NCBI GenBank assembly: GCA_010279815.1
Contig: QEOQ01000110.1
Location: forward strand, 200,045 to 264,044
DNA from: Brachionus plicatilis
Taxonomy: Eukaryota > Rotifera > Eurotatoria > Ploima > Brachionidae
Length of the DNA: 64,000 nt
Direction: 5' to 3'
In this document: positions 21,772 through 32,197 of the stretch, piece by piece
Position numbering within the stretch: position 1 is the first letter of the stretch
Layout of the letters: each line of letters starts with the position of its first letter
Position numbers and translations under genes: made by a program
Notes under the pieces: generated by a model
Database searches by the model: none
Told to the model about the DNA's origin: nothing
The model's input: only the letters and a program-made list of their open reading frames with translations

Positions 21772-22713
21772 ATGGAACCAACTTCATACAAAGTACCAGC
21801 CGAAACTTTCGTAAAACAGACTTTGAAAAGAAAAACATGGCAATATGGTGAGCAACTATTGGAAAAGTTCCTAAAGTTTTACGAAATAATATTCACATTG
21901 GAAGCAATTATGCTGGAGAAGGATGGAGTGATGGGGCACGAAGTCCAATATAGTGCTTTAGGATAGTCATCAAGTGGTTGGCATGGGACTAGAGATGGAG
22001 CAAAAAGGATAGCAGCCTGGTCATGGTGGAAAAGGCTGTTTGAAGAAAGTGGGGCGGAAATGGATCTTTTTAACCAAATGATAAAGAAGTTCGCCCCGGA
22101 AATGTTGGTCAGCGAGAGAAAGTGCACAATTTGTAATGAAGATGTGGATATGAACATGGTTTGGCAGCACGTAAGATCTTGCGCAAACCGGGACAAATTA
22201 AGACACTTTGAGGAGAGAATGGACCAAATGTTAATTACATGTGGGCTGTGCGAAAGAAGATATAAGGTGGACGATTATAGTGTGCACCTATTGGATTGTC
22301 AGAAAACAACTTGCGACAATTGTGGGGAGGAAATAAAGAAGGTTGAAGAAGCGCAACACCTACTGACTTGTCGACCGGCAGTTGTCCCTATTTTTAGTTG
22401 CCCGCGTTGCAATACGGGACTAACAGAGGATGAGTTCGCACAACATGTTGTTGAATGCATGGTCCCCCGTGTAAATTGCAGACTGTGCAAAGGAGTAATT
22501 GGTCAGAATCACCAATGTATGGCATGCCCGGTCTGTACAACCATATCAAATGTCGAGGATTGGTTAATTTTTTCGAATTGTGGGCATACGCTATGTGGAG
22601 ACGATGAATGCTCCAGAAATTACATAACACATTTTTCGACGAGAGAGGGAAGATTGGTGTGCCACACCTGCAGGACGGATAACAGGACATTGATGAAAAT
22701 CAGGATGCCCTAG
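21772..22713 (+). CDS. Accessory ORF: four CCHC fingers plus RING-like domain
   Basis: One frame of 313 codons broken by TAG at 21964-21966; the uninterrupted part starts at ATG 22060 (217 residues). It lies between integrase and the polypurine tract, where env sits in env-bearing gypsy elements, but has no signal peptide or membrane segment. Numbering from 22060: four tandem fingers of exactly C-X2-C-X11-H-X3-C (22-41, 61-80, 85-104, 114-133), a shortened fifth (C140, C143, H151, C153), then a RING-like C3HC4 pattern C156-X2-C-X14-C-X1-H-X2-C-X4-C-X16-C-X2-C204. The fingers resemble TRAF-type zinc fingers; a RING would suggest ubiquitin E3 activity. Base composition is less AT-rich than the flanks. 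Function unknown. Confidence 0.85.
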
Positions 22714-22997
22714 GAAGATGAAGGAAATGAAGAAATGAAGAATGAAGAATGGAAATGAAGAATGAGAAACAAATGGAAATGGAAAGAAGAAAAAAAAAAT
22801 AAAAACTTAACTAATTTTTTTTGAAAAAAATGAAAATTGAAATTTTAAAACATTTTTGAAAATTTTGAAATTTATTTTAATTTTATTTTTTTAAGTTGTT
22901 TTGAAAAATTATGAGCAAAATTAAGTTAACTTTTTGTATTGTTTTAAAAATTGTCTTTTTTTAAATATTTGAGGAAATTGAGGACAATTTCCAATCT
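22714..22997 (+). other. Retrotransposon 3' untranslated region
   Basis: Begins with GAAATGAAGAATG-type purine repeats, then AT-rich DNA; no ORF. It leads into the polypurine tract. Confidence 0.7.
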
Positions 22998-23010
22998 AAG
23001 GAGGGAGGAA
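22998..23010 (+). promoter_or_regulatory. Polypurine tract
   Basis: AAGGAGGGAGGAA abuts the 3' LTR, the position of the plus-strand DNA primer. Confidence 0.9.
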
Positions 23011-23153
23011 TGTAGTATGGTGACGTGATCAGACTATAAATATTACTTGTTATTTTAAAAGAGAAGAACTAGTTGTTATTTTTCTAAACTTATTTTAAAT
23101 AAAGTGTTTAACAAATACTAAGCTTATTATTCACACACTCGGCCTGTACTACA
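23011..23153 (+). repeat. 3' LTR (143 bp)
   Basis: Matches the 5' LTR base for base by eye; ends ACTACA and is followed by the ATAT target duplication. Confidence 0.95.
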
Positions 23154-23697
23154 ATATAAAAATTTTTGCATAAAAAATGTCAAGGCACACAAAATTGAGA
23201 TATGGTAAAAAATATTTATCCCTGGAAAAAATTATTACTTATAATCATCGTAAAATAAGTTTTTTTTAAATCTTTCATCATAAATATTTAACTTATATAT
23301 TAAATAAATATTTAAGGCATTGATTGCTGGATGAGCAGCAATTAATCAAATCAGCTGTCATAGTGTGCCTTATCAGCACTCTCGCTGGCTTGCCAACTAT
23401 AGTCAAAACTACTACTACTACTAATACTACTAAAAATATTAAATTAAATGATTAAAGGATTTTTAATCCCAATCTTTTAAAGGGAGTTAATTAATTAGTC
23501 ATTATCTAATTAAAACTATCAATAATATTATATAATTCTATTTGAAATTTTAAAAAATTAAAAATTATGCATAAAAAATGTCAAGGCACGCAAAATTGAG
23601 ATATGGTAAAAAATATTTATCCCTGCCAAAAATTATTACTTATATTCATCGTAAAATAAGTTTTTTTAAAATCTTTCATCATAAATATTTAACTTAC
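23154..23697. repeat. Remainder of tandem duplication beside the VWDE-like gene
   Basis: 23158-23297 and 23566-23695 are near-identical (GCATAAAAAATGTCAAGGCA and following). Between them lies 23315-23509, a second copy of the LINE 3' tail found at 16138-16332. The order tail-flank-tail-flank shows a tandem duplication. Similarity of the second flank ends at the last codon of the VWDE-like gene. Confidence 0.85.
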
Positions 23698-26600
23698 TCA
23701 TTTTCTGTTCTCCTTGAACTTGTTTTTGTTGAAAAGGTGTTAAGTTCTGATAGATCACAGCATTGTCTTATTTCATAGTCAGCACATCCATTTTCATTTT
23801 CCCTATTAAAGCAAGAAAATCCATTTAATGGTACAAGCCAATTGACTTGTCCAGTTTGATTGGCATCTATTCCTTCAACTGTTCTCGCTTGGACAACACT
23901 TGGATATTTACAACCATATTTATAGTCAACATACAATTCAAAATCTCCTCCATCTGTATCCGGTGAGTCAAAATTATACCATTGGGTCCATGCATTCTTT
24001 CCATTACACAAAGGATCAGGTGTTGGTATTAGAGTCCAAGAATGGATGGATTCATCTGGATTACAAATCAAATTTGGATTTGTTTGATTTGTTTGATTTC
24101 TAATGTAGCAAACACCTTCAATATCACATCTGTCATTCCAAAAGACTAACTGACCATTTTCTTTATCTTCAGTGCGACATTTTGAATCATACAAAGTCAC
24201 ATTTGCCCATTGAACAAAGCTCTCATTAGAATAACTAATGTAAATACGAATATAAGCCAGACTTTCTCTTGAAACAAAATCAGCTTCAATTGAATGAATG
24301 TTTTTGTATAAATTGAGACTGTTGATGGAAAAAAGCTCTATCAAAATATTGTTGTCAGTAATTGTATCGGCCACTGAGGTTTCTGTTAATATATGTTCAC
24401 TATTGTAAATATCATACTTTAAATTAAAAATTTTTAATATTATTAAAAATTTGAAATAAGAAAATACTTCAATGTATTCCAGTTTGACAAAAATTGGATC
24501 TCTAGTAGAAAATGGATAACCAAATCCATTGATTAGACTACAGTTTTCTGTTCTTAAGTCACAAAACTGTGGACTAATTTTTAATTCTGCGATATTTGTT
24601 AATTCTTGGTTACAATCATTCCCACCAAATGGTTGCTTGCATTCACATTTTACTTAAATTCTAATTTTAGAAAGACAAAATAAAAGATATGTAGCAACAA
24701 AAAACCTGGATAAGAACAATTTTGGTGTATTAATCCGGGCAAAAGACATCGCTGTTCTTAATTTATATAATATAATTAAAGAAAAAATCTATAAAACCTA
24801 AAATGGTCAGCTGAAATCACAGCAATAAATGATTTAAAATAAACAGTTTGAGGAGTCAAATTTTTTTAATATCGATAATTTAGATTGCATTCATCGTAGG
24901 GATCAAGCAATTATTTATGAAATAGATAATTAATACTAAATGCAACATTAAACAAAATTTTTGAGTTGAAATATTTAAATTAACATTTAAAGAGTTTAAA
25001 AAATTTAGAAATTTTTTCGAAATTGAAAAAAATTCACTTTAAAAATAATTAAATTAACCAAAAATATATTTTTTTAAATATATTTTAATAAATTAAAAAT
25101 ATCGATAATCTTAATTAAAATCTAAAAATAAAATAAAAAATATTTGAAAAGTCAAAAAATTGAAAAAATCGTAAAATTTTTACTTTTTATAACCCGAAAG
25201 TCTTTAAAAAAAAGTAAATTTCAATGAAAAATAAATTTCTGGATAAATAATAAAGTTGATTCAGTGCAAGAAAGATGCTAGATTAAATTAAGTTAATCCA
25301 TTAAATTATTTTCGATCTTGCAAATTTTAATTTGATAAGCTTCTCTTAATATAATTATTTATTTCACTCTTCTAAAATCAAAGTCAATTTTTCACAAATT
25401 TAATTTAGACTTGAAAACTTTGAAAAGTCAATTAATTATTAAAATACATTTAAAAAAGAATTTTTTCTTAAAATTTCTCTTAATTTAAATTATGAAGTGT
25501 CAGGTCTAGTAAAAACAAGAGTTTTTCTTTTGATTAATTGCTAAACTTTACTTCAAAATTAGAGAAATAAAATTTTTCGAAATTTTAAAATATTAGAAAT
25601 ATAAAAAAAAATTAATATTCACCAAATTTGCAAACTCCGTTTCCAGAGCAGTCATTTGGACAAAGCATTTGTAGATCTTCTAAATCACAGTTTGACTGAT
25701 TAGTAAGGATATTTTGAATGGTCATATCTATTGATGATTCGATGTGAATTTTCACAATAGATGGGTCACTTGATAACTTTTTTTTTAAGATAAAAAATCA
25801 ACTTAGATTCTTTGACAAATTTAATATTATTATATGTGATATTTACTGTGACATCATTGATACAAAACTGGAATGTTGCATTTCTATCTAAGCATCCACT
25901 GAACAAACTTTTGTTCAAACCAGAATGATTCATAAAACTTTTCCAACAAATATCATAAGCTTCTTCTGATTTAATCTAAATCAAAGAATAAAATTAAAGA
26001 TGATCTAAGAAATAAAGTCATGGAAACTACTGGATTTGGAATTGTTGAAGTTCGGAACGGTAATTGGGATGAAGAAAGAAAATCTGAAGATGAAGAAGAA
26101 ATGTTTTGATCATGAGTTTGAATGTTAAAGTATCTTAGGAAAAAATAAAGATTAAAAAATAATTTTTTTCAATTTATTTGAGCAAGAATTTTTACTTTTC
26201 AACACAGGCGTGCATTGGTATCTTGCAATAATTAAGTCTATTTGGTGGAAGATTGTAATTATTCTGATCAAACAAATTAAAATCATCACATGGACAATAG
26301 AAACTTCGTTCTGAAATGAGCATGCATTCAGCACAGCGCTTCGAATGGCCACTTTGTTTGTTGTATACAGAATTTAAACTTTTAAAACATTTTTAAAGAA
26401 TTGATTTTAATTAATTAGAAAAAAAACTCATTACTTCCAAAAATCTCTGATTAAAGTTAAATTTGAAACTGATACAAATGATTCAACACCGTGTCTATCA
26501 AGAACATACAAATCAGTGTCTTGTTTTCCATCCCATCTACCACATAGTCCACCAGTTGAGCGATTAGCTGAATTGGGAGCTTTAATTGTCAAAATTGGCA

Positions 26601-27114
26601 TGCCTCTATTTTTCATTTGAAATTTGACCAAAAGTGAATCTTCAAAATGGTTTTCAACAGTTCTAATCTGAATAAAAAATGAATTTAATTGAAAATAAAA
26701 TTTAAAAATAAACTAATTAATTAATTAAATTTTTGTTCTACCAGATAATAAGTATAATAACTGCTTCCTTGTAGACGAGCACATTTGAAACTCTCCAAAA
26801 TTGTTGGTATTGAGTCCCAAGTTTGTTTGTTGTTTTCGTGAAGAGGAGAAATAAATGGACATGTTGGAACTTCACGAATGGCTTTGGGACCAATAAAGTT
26901 TTGTTCCACTGAGACACCATATACTTTGGATGTGGGAGAAGCGTAGCTCTGAATATTACAGAAATCAACAAAGATCAGTTTTCTGTTCTTTTGCACATAG
27001 ACAGCACAGATGCATGAACCATAAGAGCATTTTTGAAAACCGGAAGTCACTCTTGTATTCTTAAAATCATCGTACATAATAAAATGGTCACCATCATACT
27101 GAAATCCATATTGC
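23694..27114 (-). CDS. VWDE-like secreted protein (VWD + EGF + WxxW), 5' incomplete
   Basis: Phase-consistent exons on the minus strand: 26742-27114, 26435-26667, 26196-26378, 26031-26133, 25847-25975, 25623-25776, 24468-24652, 23694-24416; introns GT/AG. The first two encode a von Willebrand D domain (YGSCICAVYV, LIFVDFC, LTIKAPNSANRSTGGLCGRW), followed by a Cys-rich segment (CAECMLISERSFYCPCDD). Exons six and seven join across the intron into an EGF-like repeat (CPNDCSGNGVC then CECKQPFGGNDC). The last exon carries a WxxW/CILP-type domain (WTQWYNFDSPDTDGGDFEL ... CADYEIRQCC). The arrangement recalls vertebrate VWDE. The 5' end, with any signal peptide, is not found. The stop TAA at 23694-23696 overlaps a good donor (GA|GTAAGT), so further exons may exist or may have been cut off by the nearby insertions. 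Confidence 0.8.
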
Positions 27115-27949
27115 CTGATTTAAATTTAAATTTTTTGATTTTTTTTTTTCAGATAGATTAGAATATTTTTACAAATGGTCAAATGTAGTAATGTAGTGGT
27201 TAAATTTGGCAGAACATTCTTGAGTCTTTAAATTATTAAATTGAAAAAAATTGTAAAATCAGTTTTATTTAAATTACACGCAAATTTTCCACAAAATTAA
27301 TTCCGATTATTAGAATAAAAATTAATTTCATTTTTTAAATGATTTAAATTTTTTTTAAAGTTTAATGTCTTATAGACAATAAATGATTTATATTTTAAAA
27401 AATTTAAATCAAATATAAATATTATTTTTTCGATTTCTTTTATTCTTTTATTTTGAATTAAATAACGATATATGTCAGATTTGATTTCAAAGTTTTATTG
27501 CTTATTATTTATTTGTTTTATCTTATTCTTTTTTTTTTTACATTTAAATTATTTCTAATTTAACGTTTTTTAACCAGCAATCATACTTTCATACTTAAAA
27601 TATTCAAGTGTTAAGCGTGAGTATGATTGTTTACAGATACAATTAACAATTAAACTCAACACTTGATTTTTTCAAGTATAACGCTTGGATCTGACATTTG
27701 GAAAACTTAAAAAATTCAAGTGTAAAAAATTAAAGATAAGTTTGAAGCTTAATTTTTAAACTGATTAAAAATTATTTTATATATAAATTAAATACAAAAA
27801 ATTATAATTTATAAAAATCGTCATTAGGTTTTGCAAAAAAAATTTGAAAATTTGAAATTTAAACATAAAGCGTCATCACTTTACACATTAACTGCTAAAC
27901 TTTGTGCTTGCAATGTCGATTACCAATTCAAACCCAAAAAGATTCTGGA
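27115..27949. other. AT-rich stretch upstream of the VWDE-like exons
   Basis: No missing 5' exon of the VWDE-like gene was recognised. Imperfect inverted words (TTCAAGTGTTAAGCG / CAACACTTGATTTTTTC) lie near 27598-27690. Confidence 0.4.
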
Positions 27950-28240
27950 TTTTTTATAATTTGGTCAAACCAGTTACCCACAAAGTTTTTTTGATGCGCT
28001 TGATGTTGATTTGAGTGAATCAAATTTTTGCCTAGACTTCAATAACTACCAAAAAATAGTAAAACCTCGAAATAAATTTGGAGAAGATGTAGTAATTTAA
28101 GTCAAGGAAGGAATAAAATTTGTACTAGACTTTTCATTTGACTCCTTTTATTCTGAACTCATTTGCATAAAGATTAATTTAAGAAAAAATAACCAAATTT
28201 CTGTGTTAAGTCTTTATAATCCACCAAAAGTTTTTGGTGA
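27950..28240 (+). pseudogene. LINE endonuclease N-terminal relic
   Basis: Reads SESNFCLDFNNYQKIVKPRN, KFGEDVVI, stop, VKEGIKFVLDFSF, then ELICIKINL and ISVLSLYNPP. This is the N-terminal half of the apurinic-like endonuclease of jockey/CR1-type LINEs (the R-x-K-GGGVAIYVK and LYNPP segments, here partly degraded). There is an in-frame TAA, and no RT follows, so it is a fragment. Confidence 0.7.
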
Positions 28241-28511
28241 GAGGGAAAAATAGGAAAAAAAATTCTAAACTGAACTTTAAAAATAATTTTTTTAGTACGA
28301 TATTCCGTAGAGTATAATTTTGTCTCGATAGTTTTGTCATACTTTTAAAAAATATAATTTTGTAACGAAATGTTACTTTTATTTAGTATGTCTCAAAGTG
28401 TTTTGCCTTTGTTAAATTGTCCAGGAAGAAAACTAAAAGTTCTCAGTCGTTAGATGAATCGTTGTCGGTTGTATCGGAGGATGAAGAGGATTAATCAATT
28501 ATTTAGAGTTA

Positions 28512-29076
28512 TTTTTGAGGGAGTATATCAAAATATAGACTACTTTTTATATATAGACATAGACTTAATAAAATATAGACAAATTTATATAGACTCATAA
28601 ATAATGCAGAATAAAAGGGCATATAACAGAGACTAATAAAACGTAGAACACATTCTATATAGATTGTTGTTATATTCATTTAAAAAAATTAATAAGAATA
28701 AGGTGATCAAAGTGAAGAAAAGGCTGTTATAATGGAAGAATTAAGAGGTTTTCTAGAAAATATTATGGAAATTTTGATAAAAAACTGAGTCAGAAGGAAT
28801 TAAGCTTATATTATTTGTATTATTTTTTAATATAAAATCAAAAATTTTATTTCTACTTATATTTTTATATTATATATAAATTAAAAATTTTCTAAATCGA
28901 ATTAAAACTTTAAAAAAATTTCATCGTGTTTCATCATGTTTCTATATAGAAAAGATAGTCTACATAATAAATTCGATATTAAAGTCTACGTCTTTATTAT
29001 ATGTATCTATATAGACAGTCTATATTATGATTTTCTATATTATGATATAGTGCCATTTTTGATGCTTCCTCAAAAT
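28512..29076. mobile_element. TIR element rich in ATATAGAC words
   Basis: Ends are inverted: TTTTGAGGGAGTATATC on the left and the complement of TTTTGAGGAAGCATC on the right. Inside are many ATATAGAC / GTCTATAT words in both orientations, again mirrored about the centre. No ORF. The element lies just outside the start of duplication copy B. No clear target duplication. Confidence 0.55.
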
Positions 29077-29356
29077 CATTTTTCTATTTTTAGATTTTTT
29101 CATTCTTAATTTTTTATTTAGAATTTAATTTAAATTAAAGTTATTGAAAAATAAATAAAATTCGCTTGCTTAATCAATATCAGAATTTACAGAAAAATCT
29201 AAAATAAATTTAATAAAGTCAAAGTTAAAAAAAATCAAAATTTTATAAATCTTATTGCAAAATGCGTTCCAAAATTGTAAATTTAATAAAAATTTAAAAG
29301 GATAATAAGCAAATATCATTTTAAAAAAGACGAAAAACATAATTTTACAAAATCTT

Positions 29357-31538
29357 TGATTATCCCTAAAATGTGAAAAAAGAACAGAGTATCTGGACCT
29401 TTAATTCGGAAGCAGAAAATATTTTTAATTTATTAACTTTTATCAGTTTCAAAATTTTCTCTCTTATTTCTCTATATTGCCTTTAGCTTAGGAGATATAA
29501 GATTTCTTTTTTTGGCCTCATAGCTTTTACCAATACTGATTTGGCAAGCTATTATATGACAGTTATTAATTTCTTAATTTAAACTCAATAAAAAAATCAA
29601 AAAAGTTTTTTTTAATGTTTTAAAATTTTAAAATGATTATTTTCTACTTCCTTATTTTGGTATATCAAAAATTTACGACAAATTTTTGTATTGATTTTCC
29701 ACATTTTGGGGATAACATAAATATTCAGGCTCTGTTACTTATATTAGATATCATTTTCTTATTATAAATGTCAATAAGGTAAAAAAATTGGATTTCAATT
29801 TATTTTATTTATTGATTTATTTATTTAACAAACAATTTAGGCTGAGCCTTGGTCCTTTAGAATGAATACTTAGTCCTTCCTTTCAGGAACATGATTGAAA
29901 TTTAAAATAAAAAATTGATTTTTTTGAAAAAATTTAAAAAAATTAAGTAAAATTTAGAGATGTAGGTGAAAGTCGAGAGATAAAAAAGGATATTTATAAG
30001 CAGATAGAAAAACTTTAATGTATAATTTAAATTTCTATTTATTTTAAATTAATTTTTTCATGTACAATCTTTATAAATGGAAATTTTTTTTAAATATTTT
30101 GGGAACAAAAAATTGGGACATTTCAATCAAATTTAGTAGTGGTCGAACTAAATTTCTCTTTTTAAAAAATTCAAGTATTGCTTAATCACTTAAAATAAAA
30201 CGAAAAAAAATTTGCTTATTATTTTTTAGTATTTTTGTGACTTAAATAAATTAGTATTAGACAAAAATGGTTTGGAATTTTAATTTTTTTTTTAAATCTG
30301 AATTAAAAGAAAAGCTTAAATTTTGGACCAAATTTTGAATTTTCATTTTTTAAAGCCTTTTTTGATTGTTTTCTATTTAAAAAGATTTATTTTCACAATG
30401 AGATTTTAACACTTGTAAATTAAATGAGTTTAATAAGTATTCTTAGTTTTAATTTTATAAAAATTTGTTTTAAATTTAAGACGTTTTGTTTTATTGGTAT
30501 CATCATAACTAAAAATTGTTTTTTTTTAAATAAAATCAGAAAATTAAATTTTAAAATAAATTAATTTAAATTGATTTAAAGTGTTGACTTGAAAATATTA
30601 ATTTTTAATTGTAAATGTGTATTGAGCGTTAGCACCTTCAGTGAAAAATGAAAATAAAATTATAATTTAAACAAATATAAAAGAACAAAAATATTCATTT
30701 TACTTAACGGCGTAAATTAACTTTCATTTTGCTAAAAACAACTTTTTAATGTTATGAAGTTAAATTACTTAGGTTCATATTTGACCATTTTTTTTAATAT
30801 TGTGACCGATCGTATCAATTTGAGACGACGGTCATTTAATTGATTGTCAAGCCAAAAGAAATCGCATTGACTTTTTTTTTTTTCATTTTTTAAGCCAAAA
30901 AATTTGCAACCATCTAAATTCTAATAATTATTTATTAATTAAAAAGCAACGATTCATGATTTCAGTTATCTCGCAATAATGTTTCGCATGTGTTCTAAAA
31001 AAATGGGGACATAAATGAATTAGTTTATAATTAATTAACATTATGTATGTATTTAGGAATTCAATTCTTAAGAAATTCGGGGATAAAAACAAATTGAGAC
31101 TAAATCGTGACGGGACATAATTGCGAGATCACTCTATTGTTTTTTAAAATAAACAAAAAATTTAATGCGATTTTATTAGATCATGATGATATTGAAATTA
31201 ACTTGCTTCTTTTGGGTCGGTTTATTTTATTTTATATAAAAGAAAAGCAAAATAAAAATTAAAAAACAACCTTAGTTTCTGATTGGCTAAATTTTATTTT
31301 GCCCAATAGGAAATGAGTTCGATTTAATATTACAAAAATTGACCAATAGAAATGCTTTAAAATAATGTCTGAAAATAAAATTCGTCTTAACAAATCGAAA
31401 CAATAGAATTAAAAAATAAATTATCAACCGTATCTTGTCGAAAAGAAGTTTTCAAAATTAGAAGAAACTTACTAAAATTTGAGTTAATTTTTTGGAGTGA
31501 GTGAAGAATTTTCGAATAAAACGAACGAACCAAACAGA
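29357..31538. other. Duplicated non-coding DNA, copy B left part
   Basis: Matches 7337-8519 and 9024-9950 with small differences. 30560-31180 has no partner in copy A. No gene: the reading frame at 7339-7566 is disrupted in the matching stretch here, so that ORF is probably not coding. Confidence 0.5.
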
Positions 31539-31785
31539 AAAATGAATGGAATAAAGTTTTTTAGTACCTCAAATTTATTAAAATTTACCTCAAATTTAAT
31601 AAAAATTGTCTCAAATTTAATAAAAGACTATTTTTTTATTAAAAAAGTAGCAAAATATAAAAAAAGTATTCAAATAAAAAAAAATTACATCAATTTAAAA
31701 AAAAAGAAAGCAATTTCATTATAAAACCGCAAAAAGTTAATACTCACCTCTAAAAATAAAAAAAATTAACAATTATCACAATAAA

Positions 31786-31957
31786 AATATCTTTTTTTTT
31801 TTCATAATTAAGCCACATTTTTCACATGTTTTAGATTCATTATTTTGAGTAGATTCTTGATTGAATGTTTTTTGTTCTTTTTGATTATTAGGCACAACTT
31901 CGGTTAAATGATCATCATCATAAGAGATGCCTTTTGGATCTCCACCACCGCCAAATC
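31786..31957 (-). CDS. Unknown C-terminal coding piece inside the TIR transposon
   Basis: On the minus strand the frame reads GFGGGGDPKGISYDDDHLTE then VVPNNQKEQKTF and TCEKCGLIMKKKK to a TGA at 31786-31788. Composition is protein-like compared with the flanks, and one CX2C pair is present. It is cut off upstream by the LINE. It could be the last exon of the element's own protein or captured host sequence. I do not recognise the family. Confidence 0.4.
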
Positions 31958-31982
31958 CATATTTATTTATTTATTTATTTAT
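31955..31982. repeat. (TTTA)n microsatellite at LINE 3' end
   Basis: About seven TTTA/ATTT units; on the minus strand this is the (TAAA)n-type tail of the LINE whose ORF ends at 32198. Confidence 0.75.
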
Positions 31983-32197
31983 TTGTTTTCTGTACCGAGC
32001 TAAAGCTCCTTCAGAATAAGTTAAAAAGTAAAATAAAAAAAAAATAAAATAAAAATGAAATAAAATAAAAATAAAATTAAAGTTAATAAAATGAGATAAA
32101 AAAAAATAATCAAAATAAAGTAAATAAACTAAAAAAATGAAAATTTAAAAGACATAAATTGGAAAAGATTGTAACATGTGGCACATGTTTGCATAGT

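Larger units (their letters stand above)
16342..23153 (+). mobile_element. Complete Ty3/gypsy LTR retrotransposon
   Basis: A 6.8-kb element with identical 143-bp LTRs beginning TGTAGT and ending ACTACA, flanked by ATAT on both sides (16338-16341 and 23154-23157), a 4-bp target duplication. Order: LTR, primer-binding site, gag-protease-RT-RNase H ORF, stop, integrase frame, assembly gap, zinc-finger/RING ORF, polypurine tract, LTR. LTR identity implies very recent insertion, yet two in-frame stops (20033 and 21964) interrupt the coding frames. Order protease-RT-RNase H-integrase is diagnostic of Ty3/gypsy. Confidence 0.95.

Noticed and set aside
21552..21838. Minus-strand ORFs spanning the N run
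   Set aside because: They consist mostly of unknown bases and are artefacts of the gap.
26152..26352. 66-residue minus ORF starting MAIRSAVLNACS
   Set aside because: Shadow frame of the Cys-rich exon 26196-26378 of the VWDE-like gene, which fits the exon phases.
31948..31985. Possible CRISPR-like or satellite array
   Set aside because: A simple (TTTA)n LINE tail; no spacers and a eukaryotic context.
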